Positions 1-15,300 of a DNA stretch of 64,000 nt are shown piece after piece. Origin of the DNA: Balanoglossus misakiensis. Taxonomy: Eukaryota; Hemichordata. Both the position numbers and the translations under genes were made by a program. Every line of letters starts with the position of its first letter. Position 1 is the stretch's first letter. Below the pieces are notes generated by a model that made no database searches, was not told where the DNA came from, and saw only the letters and a program-made list of their open reading frames with translations. The stretch is from assembly GCA_040954595.2 (NCBI GenBank), contig CM082594.2, forward strand, positions 6,696,001-6,760,000, in the 5' to 3' direction.

Positions 1-207
1 AATAACTAGAATAATGCATATCCCACATATGATCAGCTTACTGAAATACTGTTTTAATTGGTGGAAATAGGCATTTAAGTAAAATCTAAGAAGTACTCAC
101 CAAAGTCATCCTGATCTCTCCAGCTTCAATTTAAAATTGGCCGAGTTGGGTTGGGTATTTGTCTTCCATTCTTGAACTTCCATTCTCAAAGTAATATTTC
201 ATTGTAG
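1..207. other. Partial intron at left edge
   Basis: AT-rich sequence that ends in the acceptor AG at 206-207 of the first visible exon. No coding similarity or repeat was recognised in it. Confidence 0.5.
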
Positions 208-369
208 AAGTAATTCCAACCTATGAACCTTCATCACCAGATTTTCTGACCACCATCGATGAGCTCGCAACCACCCCGCTACCTACAACGGTACAACCAT
301 CAGTAGAAACGATGTTCACAACTCAAGCAACAACTGTTCAAGCAACAACCATTTTGGCTACTACTAAAG
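208..369 (+). CDS. Ser/Thr-rich linker exon (end of an upstream module)
   Basis: A phase 1-1 exon of 162 bp between attgtag and gtagtg. It encodes about 54 residues rich in Thr, Ser and Pro with no Cys, including the string TTQATTVQATTILATTK. In position and composition it matches the mucin linkers that close the later modules, which suggests that at least one more module lies to the left of the window. The function is presumably an O-glycosylated spacer. No start codon context was found, so it is treated as internal. Confidence 0.6.
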
Positions 370-3300
370 GTAGTGTAATTAATCACATACTCAGTGTAAT
401 TGACGCACACATACATGTACCTGAACCACTTTGCGCAGATTTCTTTCCTGCAGATCTTATACTCGTGTTGATGAAATTTATTGTAAACAAAAGTATCTTT
501 TTAGACCATTCAATGTTTGTGTATCATGCAATCTATATTCAGCAGGTACAAAACTAATTTGACACAAACTATTTGTTGATAATTGGCTTTGGCAACACAA
601 CACAATCTGGGCAGAAATGATCAAAATATTCCTCCAATGCCTGAAACAAATTATTCTGTAGGTAACTGTCATTATACTGACCATGCATGCCTCTCATAAA
701 TAATCAATTGCTTGCAATTCAAAAGTACACATACATGTATACACTGAGTTTCAGTTGCAATTATAAAATAATCACACGGTTAGATGGATGGACGTAGATA
801 CAATGTAGGAGCTCTCATCATTTGTGAACACAACTGCATTGCAAAAGAACTGTGTATATATGAAAACTTTGAGCCTAAACAAATCCAGTACAGTATCAGA
901 CAGACATACAGAGGGACACACGCACCAGTTCTACCAAGACACAATTCTTCGCACCAAATTTTGCGTATACATATTTATTTGGATTTTTCTTTTCAAACTG
1001 CAGATCCATTGTACCAGTGTGAAAACCCTGGCATCCCTCCTGCATATGGTTCCATAACCAACGGTGATGTGGAGTTTCCTGTTGACCTAGAAACAGTAGT
1101 GACTTTGGCTTGCGACTCCGATTACACACTAGTCGGAAGTCCCAACATGACCTGCATCAACACAACCAGTGGTGCTTCATGGGATGAGCAAGTTCCAATC
1201 TGTGCTTTAGCAGGTATGTTGCAAACTCTTGTTTCTACAATGTACTCTGACTTTGATATGAACCTCATTGGCGCCACTTGTTTAATTTTTGATGTATCAT
1301 TCAAAGAGAAAATCTGTAATTGAAACTGTTTTGATAATGTTTGTTGATTCATTCTAAAGTAGAAATCATCTGATTACATCTGGCAATCTCAGTTGCAATC
1401 TGTGATTGATTTGGCTACCTTTTTATGAACCGCGTTGATCCTGAAGTGATTATCCATGGTTACTTTACTAACATCACTTTGTACCTGATATTTTCCTCCA
1501 ACAGAGTGCAAACCAGAACCTGAGGAGTTTGGATTTAATGGTTCCTGCTATCACAGTCCATTCGCTGACGATGGCCAGGAAAAATTCAATTGGGCAGATG
1601 CAGCTAAATATTGTGAGGATCATGGGTACTACCTTGCTACCATAGGGAGTGCTGAGGAACATGACGCTATTAAGGCGAAGTTGAACTCAGACTTGTATAG
1701 CACCAAGAGATCAAAGTATTGGGTTGGCGCAACTGATGCCACAACAGAGGGTACATGGCAGTGGATGTCAGGTCATTTGTGGACATATGATGGCATGTGG
1801 CATGGCACCAACCCAAACGGTGGCACAGATCAAAATTGCGCCCTGCTGATTAAAAAAAAGGATTGGAATATGTTTGATGGTGATTGTACAAGAAATCGTT
1901 TTGTACTATGTGAAAGAGGTAAGTTGCTTGAATGCACATCCAAAGTTATCACTCTCAGTGTCAATAAACAATAAACAATATTCATCATTAGCCTGAGAAG
2001 TGAGATGTGTGGGAAATAGGACTGGTGGCAAGCGCTTTTTTCAGTTAATATTTTGATAGCTTGTTTATCGTCAGTTCACTGAAATATGTCTTTGTAATAG
2101 GACTTTGGTGTCCTTCTTCAGACCTGGAGAAGGTGAAGAGGGATATCTACTTCTGATTTCAATCAGGCAAGACGAGACTCAAATCAATCTGTTAATAGAG
2201 TGACAAGCTATCTTGAACTAATTAATTCATGTTTAGACATATTTTAAATCACTAAATACAGATAGCATCATCGCCATAATGTTCAATTACAGGCGATCCA
2301 GTAAGGTGCGATGACCCAGGCCAACTTGAAAACGGAAACATAGTGTCATCTCCAGCCTATCCAGCCTATGTTGGACAAACAACCACATTTGCTTGCGACA
2401 GCGGGTACACATTGATCGGCAATGAGACTATTGTTTGTACTGCTCGACAAACCAACGATGGCTACTTTTGGAATGTCCCAGTGCCACTGTGTGTTCCATT
2501 AGGTGAGTGGAAGTCCCTATGTTCAAATTCAGACGCTGTGGCAAAAAATAAAGACATCAAGACAATTTAGCCATGTTCTTACCCCTATTCAACCATGGAA
2601 GAAATTTATGTCTGAAGGATATATGCCCACGTCTTGAAGTATATGTTTGTTATTTTTTTCATTTTGTTTCATTTAAGGTTGTGATGAACAAAACCTAACT
2701 CTGCCGGCAAACGTTATTCTTAGTGAACCCAGCTTGTTTCCAATTGTGAATGGATCAGTTCTAACATTGGCTTGTGATCCCCCATACTACGAGATGACTG
2801 GAACTCCTGCAGTTACGTGCGTTGATGGATCGTGGGCAGTAAATGCCTCCTGTTCAGGTAAGTTGCCTTACAGCTATTAATGTACCTTTAATTCTTTTGA
2901 AACAATTTTGGAGTCCTAACTATGAGGTTATTTTGCCCATAATGCCATCTGACAGAAAATTTTTAATTCAATACTTCAACCTCTTCCATTTTGTCACATT
3001 GGGCATGTTTTTTACTCCCTTACTCTTATGACATGGCTGAATCTTGAGTTAAGTCATTTTTCTGAGTTTACTTTCTCCTCCTGCCCAGAACCCACATCTT
3101 CGACTACTGAGGTACCAACACCATCACAAAGTAAGTATATCACATGAATTTTAAGCAAAATCATATGCTATGAGTATTTCTAATTTCAGAAAGAGTATTG
3201 GATTGAAAGTTCTTGAAAATAGCACTTCTGTAGATTGCTGTTTGGTGACATAGAACAAAAGTGTTACAACTACACAAGGGCAGAATGTCAAGTTCATTAG

Positions 3301-6300
3301 CAAAAGTGTGTTCCTTTAATTTGATAGTTGTTGATACTGAAAGACATTCTAAATATAAACAACAGAGAATCATTTAGGAGCCTACATTATATGAACTTGA
3401 ACTATCATGACAATGTGCACAAAATCATATTAGAATATCATTTACTGCAGATCGTTAATATGAAATGGTGACAAACGATATTAACGGTTATCTTTTTTAA
3501 ACAAAAAAAAACATTGAAACTAGCCTAGAAACTAGGCTATCGTCCATTGATGACCTATCAATTGTTTAACATTGCAGTCATAAATCTGGCTCTGAATCGC
3601 CCATCATCGCAGAGTTCAACTGGTTTCAAGGGAGACGCCAAGCGAGCCAATGATGGCAACACCGCCAATGACTACTCAGATGGTAGTTGTTCACACACAG
3701 AACAACAGACAGACCCATGGTGGATGGTGTTCCTGGATGGAGTCTATGAAATTGAAGAAATTGTTGTCACAAACCGAGATGTTTTGGGTGAGGATGTTAT
3801 ACCCTGAATGTCTGAATATATGTAGCATTTTTCATATCTCGAATCGGCATTGTCTTTTTCATTAAATATTGCAAATATTTCAGACAAAAAAAATTTTTTG
3901 GTTATCCAAAAATGTAAGCAACTACATGACTATGAATTTTTGTGTGTGTCAGGGGATCGTCTGCTTAATGCTGAAGTTCGAGTTGGGACATCTGAAGTGC
4001 TATCTGAGAATGAATTGTGTGGTGTTCTGGACGGCTCAACTGCAGATGGACCAGATAAGTTCAGGCTTAATTGCACTGGTCTGATTGGTAATATCGTCTC
4101 AATCCAACTAATCGGGACAGACAAGTACCTGACATTATGTGAAGTGGAAGTCTATGGATTCAGTAAGTAGTTCTTTTATACTTTTTACATTCACCACTTT
4201 CAATAGTCAATAATGTTAAAATATAGTACATACTCAGAACTACGATTTGTGTCCGGGATTTAATGGTTATTTGTATGATGTGATACCATATATGACATGA
4301 CTTGTTGGTATATGTGAAGACTTTACCAGCAATTTCATCTCTTTAACTGTTAACACAAAAATATGTTTAGAGGGACAGAAATAACACTTAAAATTCTGCG
4401 TTCCAAAGACATTCACCAATGCTGCACACATTTACAGACACTTCATCTCTTTGACCTCTTCATAGTTCAACCAACAACACCACCGACGACAGAAGAGTAC
4501 GATACTACGCAAAGTGTGGAAGAGACTACCATATTACCAAGTACGGAAGAAATGACGACATTAGTGCCCACCACAGAGGAGGAGACGACACCAGTGTTAT
4601 CTACAGAAGAGGTGACAACGCCACTGTCTAGTACTGAGGAGATTACAACACTATTGCAAACTACAGAAGAAGAGACAACACCAATAATTACAACGAAAGA
4701 GGTGACAACTGAAGAAATTACGACACAATTCCCAACAACTAACATTGTGACAACAGATTTGCCAACAACCACAGTTGTAACAACAGATGTGCCACCAACC
4801 ACAGTTGTAACAACAGATGTGCCACCAACCACAGTTGTAACAACAGATGTGCCACCAACCACAGTTGTAACAACAGATGTGCCACCAACCACAGTTGTAA
4901 CAACAGATGTGCCACCAACCACAGTTGTAACAACAGATGTGCCACCAACCACAGTTGTAACAACAGATGTGCCACCAACCACAGTTGTAACAACAGATGT
5001 GCCACCAACCACAGTTGTAACAACAGATCTGCCACCAACCACAGTTGTAACAACAGATGTGCAACCAACCACAGTTGTAACAACAGATCTACCACCAACC
5101 ACAGGTATGTTTATATATACGGTATACGGCTATCAGACGTGTAATCTGGAATCAATTAAAACCACAAGTCTTCAATGCATTTTTGGCACAGAGATTGAAA
5201 CAATTTAATATATAATAATAGTAACCTGTTATTTGTGAACCTTACAGGTAAAATCGGTTTGTTCAAAGCAGTACAGTATTTAAGGATGTTGATTCTTCTC
5301 TATCTATATTTCATTGCAGTGTCACTTACAACTTCTGTACCAACTACCAAACCACCTACGACAGTGGTCACGGGCACAACCAAAGCGGCAACCATCATTA
5401 CAACACCAACTTCACACAAAACAACTATTTCACCAACAGTCCAACCAAAAACTACGGTTACTGTCACAACTGAAGGTAAAGTAATTATGCCAGAACATAT
5501 ACTATAGGGTGTGTTTACAAGTCGATCGACTACTTGGAATTTCTGCACACTTAGAACCAGAAAGCACAGTTGGTAACAGCACATATACCGGTATAATCAA
5601 AAGTCACAGCTAAGGAAATGTTAAGTCACATGGCAAATCACAGACATGACAAACCTTGTTAGAAAATGAACATCAAATTCTGAGAGTTTATTGGCCAATT
5701 TGTTTGACGTGATAAGTATTGGTAGCATATTTATTTTGGTTGAAGTTTAATTCAATTTGTATATTTCAACTTGCAGAGCCAGTCTATCAGTGTGACAACC
5801 CTGGTGTCCCTCCAGCATATGGCTCCATCACCAATAGAGATGTAGCATTTCCCGTTGCCCCAGGCACAGAAGTTGCCCTGAGTTGTAGTTACGATTACAC
5901 ACTAGTTGGAAGTCCCAACATGACCTGTACCAACTCAACAAGTGGTGCGTCATGGGATGTGGAAACTCCCTTCTGTGAAGCAGGTATGTGGCAGATGCAA
6001 GTTTCAGGAATATGGTTACCAAAGCAACTCCTACATGTATCCACCTATCTATCCATCATAATAGATTTATTGATGAATCAAGCAATCTGCCTGCGTGATT
6101 TTTTCACCCCTTTCCAAGTTTTTATCTTTGAAATGTTACATATTGCAAAATAACTGTGCATGATTTCCTCTTTAAATACAGAATGTGACGATGAACCCAG
6201 AGAATTCAGCATCAATGGTTCTTGCTATCATACCCCATTCCCAGAAGACGGAGAAACTAAATTTAGTTGGACAGAAGCAGTCAAATATTGTGAAGATAGG

Positions 6301-9300
6301 GGTTACTACCTTACTACCATAGGAAGTGCTGAGGAACATCAGTTTATTAGGCAGAAGCTGGATTCGAAACTGTACAGCTCAAGCAGGGGAAAGTATTGGG
6401 TCGGTGCTACTGACGCTTATGTGGAAGGTTCGTGGCAATGGGCTTCAGGTCACCTTTGGACGTATAGCGGTATGTGGCACGGAACCAATCCAAATGGCGG
6501 GCCTCTTCAGAATTGTGGTCTGTTAAGGAAAGAAAGCGATTGGGATATGCATGATCATGACTGTACACAGTACCGTCATATACTGTGTGAGAGAGGTAAG
6601 CTGGCTAATCTCGTGTGAAAGAGGTCGCAGTAAAAACTTTGACGCTTTCATCGAAAATACTGCGTCAAACCTCTTTTCAGCCTGTGTCATACACATCGCA
6701 TTCCTTGGATTTTTGAAATGTTGCAATTTTGAATCACAAAATTAGCTACACCTTGAGTACAAAAGTTTGTGTGAGCTAGTGGTTGTTTTGATCTCACTGA
6801 GCTATTTTTAAACATAGTCAGCCAGTAAAGTTTACATTGACCGTTCAACTAGATCGGCCGTTTCCTACGCGTCAATGTTGACGCACTGAATAAGATTTTT
6901 GCGTCAAGTTAGTATTTTTTGTGTCAAATTATAGGTGATCCTGTAAAATGTAATGACCCAGGAGGACTTGAAAATGGATACACAGTGTCAGCCCCAAGCT
7001 ATCCGGCATATGTTGGACAGTCAGTGGTGTTTGCATGCGACAGTGGATACAGATTGGTTGGCAATGAATCCATACTTTGTACTCCCCGACCAACCAATGA
7101 TGGCTACTACTGGGATTACCCTGTACCTCAGTGCCTTCCATCAGGTGAGGAGTTAAGGTCACATAAAGAGGAGAAGCTGTCATTTTGGTGAAGAATTCAC
7201 CCTTTCACCAGCACCTTTTTTTAAATTACACTATAAAGAGAACTATTAAAGTTCAGTATGGTTGCAATCTCAATCCAAACAAAGCATTCAACTAATCCCT
7301 CCAGAGCTCTTTGTTTTTTTGGATTAGATGACTAAATTGTGTGTGATATTTTGGCTTTTAAGATTCTACAAATATGGAGTTTACCACTGAGTAGCAGTGA
7401 TTCATTTGTTGTACAGTACATGCAAATTTCTAACGTACTTCAATATTGATACATGTAATGGTTTCCTATTCTGTGCACTTTGCTGAAGAAATCCCATTCT
7501 TTCCTATTCAGATTGCAGTGAGCAAAACCTGACACTACCAGCAAACGTGGTTCTGAATGAAGCCACGTATCCTATTGTGAACGGTTCTGTTCTGACATTG
7601 GTGTGCGATCCGCTGTACTACGAGATGACTGGAACTCCCGCGATTGTATGCATCGATGGATCATGGGTAGTGAACGTTTCATGCTCAGGTAACTTTCCTA
7701 TATAAAGTCAGGTTGAATATACATCCTTGATCTTATTCGAGCGTTTTGATAATACAGAACCAGTTTCCTGTTTTAACAAATTCTGTAAATTAAGCAGTGA
7801 AATTTTCAATTGTAATAAATTTAATTTCATATCACCAAAGTATCCACCTACTAAGTTTAGTAATTGCATGACTTGCATGGATAATTCGTTTTTCATAATG
7901 TCACCTTATTCCCAAACAGAGCCCACATCTACGACTACAGAAGCAGCAACACCATCACTAGGTAAGTGTCATGTTCTTAGTTTTCTGTGAAAAAGTAAAA
8001 AAAAATCACTGCCTATGCCACTATCATTTTTTGTGAGTTGACGATGGACATCTGGGAGAATAGAAAGTATTGGAAATCCATAACTGATACATCAATTTAG
8101 CATGGTCAAATAGAGTAGAGAACTCCACCATCAAACAAAGTAGCATTAGAAGAAACAGGTTGCAAAGTGAGGAATCCATACATCCACTGGTGATTATCTT
8201 GACAACTAACAAAGCACTCCATTGTTGAACGTTGCAGTCGTAAATCTGGCTTTGAATCGACCATCATCACAGAGCTCAACTGATTTCAGTGGAGGAGCTG
8301 ACAGAGCCAATGATGGTAACACCGCCAATGACTACTCAGATGGTAGTTGTTCACACACAGCACAACAGACAGACCCATGGTGGATGGTGTTCCTGGATGG
8401 GTTCTATGACATTGAAGAAATTGTTATCACAAACCGAGATGTGTTGGGTGAGGATATTATTCTTGTATTTTAATTAAAATGTCTTTTTTTTGGACACATG
8501 GTAGGGTGGCTGCATTTTTGTGATCAAATCAGTAATAAAATTGAGCTGATTCTGATTATAAAAACTACATTATCACTTAGTTGGTAAAATCCTGCACCTA
8601 CACGTATGAAAGTAATGAATGTTGTTGTTTTTTGTTTCAGGGGATCGTCTGCTTGGTGCTGAAGTTCGAGTTGGGACATCTGAAGTGCTATCTGAGAATG
8701 AATTGTGTGGTGTTCTGGACGGCTCAACTGCAGATGGACCGGATAAGTTCAGGCTTAATTGCACTGGTTTGATTGGCAATATCGTCTCAATCCAACTACT
8801 CGGGACGGACAAGTACCTGACACTCTGTGAAGTGGAAGTTTATGGATTCTGTTAGTATACCGTACTTCTGTTTTTATATTGGTAGCTCCAATTCTTAAAA
8901 AAAAGATCTTTTCTCAAGATTTTTTCTTTGAATTGATCTTTTCTTTGAATTGACTTTTGACAGTGCAACCAACGACGCCTCCAACAACAGAAGATTACAC
9001 AACTGTAGAAATGGTGACGACACCAATATTCACCACAGAAGAAATTACAACACCACAGTCTACGACAGAAGAAGTGACTACTCTACTGCCAAGTACGGAC
9101 GTGACGACACCAATATTCACTACGGAAGAAATAACAACACCACAGTCTACGACAGAAGAGGTGACTACTCTACCGCCAAGTACGGAGGTGACGACACCAA
9201 TATTCACCACAGAAGAAATAACAACACCACAGTCTACGACAGAAGAAGTGACTACTTTACTGCCAAGTACGGAGGTGACGACACCAATATTCACCACGGA

Positions 9301-12300
9301 AGAAATAACAACACCAGAGTCTACAACTGAAGAAGTGACAACACCGTTACCAAGTACAGAGATGACAACGCCAATATCCACCACTGTGGAAGTAACAACA
9401 TCTTTGCCTACAACAGAAAAAGTGACGACAATTCAGCCCAGTACAACACAGCCGACGACACAGTTGCCCAGCACCACACCAGGGATTACCACACAAGTTC
9501 CTACAACGACAAAAGCCACAACATCTCCCATCACCATAGTTACAACTGTATTGCCGTCGACAACCCCAAGTATGTTTTAAGAGAATACTGTCAAATGAAA
9601 AATTTCATTCTGTGATGATTAAATTTAGTGTTCTCTTTATCTCCAAATAACATTGCATTGTAAACATTGTTATTTCGCGACTATTTATTATGTACATTTG
9701 GCTCTTGCGAAGTTCACGAAAATTTAGTGTTCACGAAAAGTTCCTGTTTTACAGATTGCTAGGACTTTCTCTTTGGAGATTATATGCAGGCTATGGTGAC
9801 ATTGGGAATAGTTTTGTCATATGTATGTTTCCTTGCGCAAAACAGAAGAATAAATGAAACTAAACTGTGTACCAATCTTTGGTTTCCCTACAGTCATTGC
9901 ATGTGGAAATCCTGGCATTCCTGCATATGCTTCCGTCATCCCAGAAGACATAACATTTCCTGTTCAGCCTGGTGTTGAAATTTTCTTCAGCTGTTGTGCA
10001 GACTATGAACTTGTTGGAAATTCGAATTTAACATGTTTGTCTGATGGTTCGTGGGATTTCAACACACCATTTTGTAACCCAGGTATGTGTAAAGTCATTG
10101 ACCAGTTACTGATGTTCATGGACAGTCCATTCATTTAACACCAGATTTTAAACCCAAAGCAGTTAATGCAATAAACAGTTTGTCTTTGAGATTGGAAATA
10201 GCTGCATTGAACTTTGGAGACAAAGGTCTAAGTTCGAACATTTCAGAAAATTCTGTCCTTTAAACGATACTAAACAATACAGCGGTGTTAGCCCTTACAG
10301 GACTATGACATTTCGTCAAATTGGTATTGTCCTGTCAATTCAAAATATTCTATTCTCACAAAACGGTCAGCTTTAATAAATTGTTGACAGCTGCCCACAG
10401 TAAAAATCGTAGCAACAATGCAAATCAATCAGTTTTTTAAGGTTTATTTCACTCTTTACTTCAGTCTGCAAACCAGAAGAAGCATCATTCGATGGTTCCT
10501 GCTATCACATTCCACTTACCAAAGATGGTGCAAACCTCAGAAGTGACTTTTATGGAGCCGATGAATATTGTCAAAGTCAAGGGTATTATTTGGCTAGTAT
10601 TGGTAGTTCTGGTGAACATGAGTTTATAAAATCTGTTCTGAGGAGCGATCCTTTCTATAAATGGCGATATTTCACTGGAGCAACAAGGGTAAATGGAGAA
10701 TGGATATGGGTGTCAGGCCATCAATGGACCTATGAACCATGGCGTGACACTATTGATCCACCAGAACCAAACGATGGGGAAATAAAACAATGTGCTGTTC
10801 TAATAAAGACTCATCAAGACACATATGACATGGAAGACAGGGAATGTGACAAGCCAAGATATATACTTTGCGAAAGAGGTATGTTTAAAGTCATTACTAC
10901 ATGTTGATGAGGAAAGAACTCTCTGATTCCTGGTCAAATATAAATATTTCAGTTCAATTTCATGTGTAATTGATCCCTTCATACCAATGTGAAATTTTCA
11001 CTTGTATACATCTGATCTTTTCACTGATATTTGTTTATTCAGGCAATACAATTCTGTGTGAAGATCCTGGTGTGCCTGTTGATGGACAACTTATCACTTC
11101 AATCACCTTTCCTGCCATTATGGGTCAGACAATTTCTTTTACATGCAATGATGGCTATGAGCTGATTGGAAGTGAAACCATTTTCTGTGAAGCAGTTGGA
11201 AACATAACTTGCCCAACTGGATTCAGATGGAATGATACATTACCTTTATGTGTCCCACCAAGTGAGCCATTTTATATAACATTATGATGATTTCATTTTG
11301 GAAGTGTGAAGTGTTCATTTGTTGTGAACAATATCAGAAATACAATATTTAAATAATCGTGTAAAGTTTGTCAAAACACAAAGTTAAATTTGCAAGAAAT
11401 CATCTCTGACTTGTCACAGACCTTCTAATGTAATGACCATAACTTTTCACAAATTATTCAGCTGTGTGCTTGGAACCACAACTGGTAGACCCTGTCATCT
11501 TAAGATACAGTGTGAGGTTCCCCGTTGATGATGGAACTGTTTTGCCAGTAATCTGCAATCCTTCATACTACATCTTGAATGGAGATACCACAATAACCTG
11601 TGTAAATGGCACTTGGGAAGGTGAAGCTAACTGTACAGGTAAGTTAGTTACTTTTGACTTCATCTCACAGCTGAGATTGATGTGACGGTAGTCCGGAAAA
11701 TATGTTGTGATTTGTACCTCATGACAGAATGAAACGTCATTTAATAATATTATGAAATAATTCTTTCATGTTGCAGAAACTACAACGCTGGAACCAGAAA
11801 CTACCATGCCATTTACAGGAGCACCATGCAGTCTAGGTAATATTTGATTTGGCATACTTGACCAGAAAAAAATAACCAACATGCTACATGTACACTACTT
11901 TACTTAAATATAGCAACAAGTATATGGCACTATGAGTTTGTATTTTAATTTGGGAATTTACCTATTTCGCTTCAGGTAATAACCTGGCTCTTGGACAGCC
12001 ATCTGGGCAAAGCTCAGTTGATGGTTTTGGGTCGCCTAGTCTGGCAAATGATGGGGATGATGACAGTGACTATTTCAGTTGTACTCACACCTTATCGGAG
12101 AAGAATCCCTGGTGGAAAGTCAAACTTGATGGTGTTTACACAGTATCCACAATTACTATCATGAATGGAGGAGAGTCCTTTGGTGAGTGTAATACAACAC
12201 TTAATGTCATACTTCATGTGAGGTGCACCTAATTCTCTAGAGTGGTTACGTCTATTTCGATGACAGGTTATATGTAACGTGTACAATTGTTAGCAGACTG

Positions 12301-15300
12301 GTTTGATGTTGAGTGTAAGGAAACCTCATGTATTAGTGTAGAAAGGCAACATGATATATATAATTCTTCTATTACCAAAAACAGACAACATAGAAGTCCG
12401 AGTTGGATATGAGGAAACACTCTACACTAATACCCCATGCCAAATGCTTGGAAATGTGTCGAGTGGTGTGGAATTCCTTTGTGAAGATGATGGGAACTAT
12501 GTTCAAGTACGACAGATTGGTGAAAATGTACAGCTGACATTATGTGAAGTACAGATTTGTGGATATGGTAAGTATCATGGAATATCAAACATAAATATTA
12601 AGATACATACATACATACATACATACATACATACATACATACATACATACATACATACATACATACATACATACATACATACATACATACATACATACAT
12701 ACATACATACATACATACATACATACATACGTAGGTACATACATACATAGGTACATACATACATACATGCATACATACGTACATACATACATACATTCAT
12801 ACATACATACTCAATAATAGTGTACTGTTGTGTAATTGAGTATCAAACAAGGTCATAATTATATTTTCAGTGACATCAACAACACCACCAACTACTGAAA
12901 TGTACACAACTACTGAATTTTCTACAACTGTTGAAATTACTACATCAGAAATACCATCTAGTACTGTTGCTACATCGGAATTTACAACAGTAGATGAAAC
13001 TACAGAGATTTCGTCCACATTACTCATTTCCACAGAAGGTAGGTCTATACTAATTGCATATGAATGATCCTAACAAACAAGTTCAAAAGATAAGATGCAG
13101 TAAATTCTGATTTTTAGTAATGAGTCATCTTTTAAGAAAATAATATCTATTTTTTTCCATCGTTCATCTTTTACTTACAATTAATCGTACTTCGGATAAA
13201 AGAAACTACAGCCCCAATCACCACAATGGAACAGACTACAGTACAAGATACAACTGAGTTATCTACACCAGAAGTTACAACACCAGATGTTACATCACCA
13301 GACGTTACAACACCAGTTGTTACAACACCAGATGTTACATCACCAGAAGTTACATCACCAGAAGTTACAACACCAGAAGTTACAACACCAGAAGTTACAT
13401 CACTAGAAGTTACATCACCAGAAGTTACATCACTAGAAGTTACATCACCAGAAGTTACAACACCAGAAGTTACAACACCAGAAGTTACATCACTAGAAGT
13501 TACATCACCAGAAGTTACAACACCAGAAGTTACAACACCAGAAGTTTCAACACCAGTTCCAACATCACCAGAAGTTACGACACCACTTGTTTCATCACTG
13601 TTACTTTCAACAGAAGAAGTTACTACTGCATATAAGTCAACACTTGCTGCTTCCACTGAAGGTATGATTGACAAAATGGATTTTTACAATCAATGGCGAA
13701 CTTTTGTGAGATTAACAAGTACATGAGTAATGATGACACATAACAATATGCATTTTTTTTGTCAATGATGTTTCAGCTCCAACAACAAGACTTCAGACAT
13801 CACAGCATTCAACCAGTACCCCAACAGCAGCACCAACCACAATTGTACAAGTCACAACAACTGCAATGATAACACCAACTGAAGGTACATGTCATCACGT
13901 TTAATTGAGTGGATTTATAGAAGTGCAACACTAACAATGTGTCTTTCATTTTAAACTGTTTTGTAACCTAAAAAAATATCAATTCTCTCCCTTTTCTCTA
14001 CAGCTGCAGTATGTGGACACCCTGGTGTTCCTGCATATGGTTTCATCCTTCCAGAAAACATAACATTTCCTGTTCAGCCTGACGTAGAAGTTAGTTTTGG
14101 TTGTTGTGAATCCTATGAACTTGTTGGAAGTGTGACTTTAACATGTATGGGTGATGGTTCTTGGGACTTCAACACACCAGTGTGTAATCCAGGTAAGTTT
14201 TTGACTCAATAAGGTATAGACATGTTCTGCTCTAATGGCCATAACAGCATGCTTTTTTGAAGATATTTCTTTGGAAGTTTCTAAACAGGTGGATTCTGTC
14301 CTTATTCAACTTGCATTTTAGTCTGCAAGCCCTGGCCAGAAGAAGTATCATTCGATGGTTCCTGCTACCACATTCCACTTACCAAAGATGGTGCAAATCT
14401 CAGAAGTGACTTTTATGGAGCCGATGAATATTGCCAAAGTCAAGGGTATTATTTGGCTAGTATTGGTAGTTCTGGTGAACATGAGTTTATAAAATCGACT
14501 CTGAGGAGCGATCCTTTCTATAAATGGCGATATTTCACTGGAGCAACAAGGGTAAATGGAGAATGGATATGGGTATCAGGCCATCAATGGACCTATGAAC
14601 CATGGCGTGACACTATTGATCCACCAGAACCAAACGATGGGGAAATAAAACAATGTGCTGTTCTAATAAAGACTCATCAAGACACATATGACATGGAAGA
14701 CAGGGAATGTGACAAGCCAAGATATATACTTTGCGAAAGAGGTATAAAATCATTAAAATTTACTATGTTAATGATGAAAGAACTCTCTGATTCCTGATCA
14801 AAACTAAAAATTTCACTTAATTTCATGTGTTATTGATCCCACCATACCAACGTGAAATTTTCAACTGTATACATCAAATCTTCTCATTGATATTTGTTCC
14901 TTCAGGCAATACAATTCTGTGTGAAGATCCTGGTGTGCCTGTTGATGGACAACTTATCACTTCAATCACCTTTCCTGCCTTTATGGGTCAGACAATTTCG
15001 TTTACATGCAATGCTGGCTATGAGCTGATTGGAAGTGAAACCATACTCTGTGAAGCAGTTGGAAACATAACTTGCCCAACTGGATACAGATGGAATGATA
15101 CATTACCCTTATGTGTCCCACCAAGTGAGTCATTTTATATAACATTACAATGATTTCAGTTTGTCAAAATTTACAGTAAAATTTACAAGAAATCATCACT
15201 GACTTGTCACAGATGTTCTAATGTAATGACCATAACTTCTCACAAATTATTCAGCTGTGTGCTTGGAACCACAACTGGTAGACCCTGTCATCTTAAGATA

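Noticed and set aside
784-1323. A 179-codon frame starting at an ATG at 784 as a separate gene or first exon
   Set aside because: Only 1004-1213 has sushi features; the upstream part has no signal peptide, and a good acceptor lies exactly at 1003.
5232-5252. AG|GT string (cttacaggtaaaat) in the intron between module 1 linkers, as a recursive splice site
   Set aside because: The intron is only 215 bp, too short to need recursive splicing, and no second copy exists in module 2.
12575-12804. Open frames of MYVCMYVC or HTYIHTYI type in modules 3-5
   Set aside because: They are translations of the ACAT microsatellite within introns.
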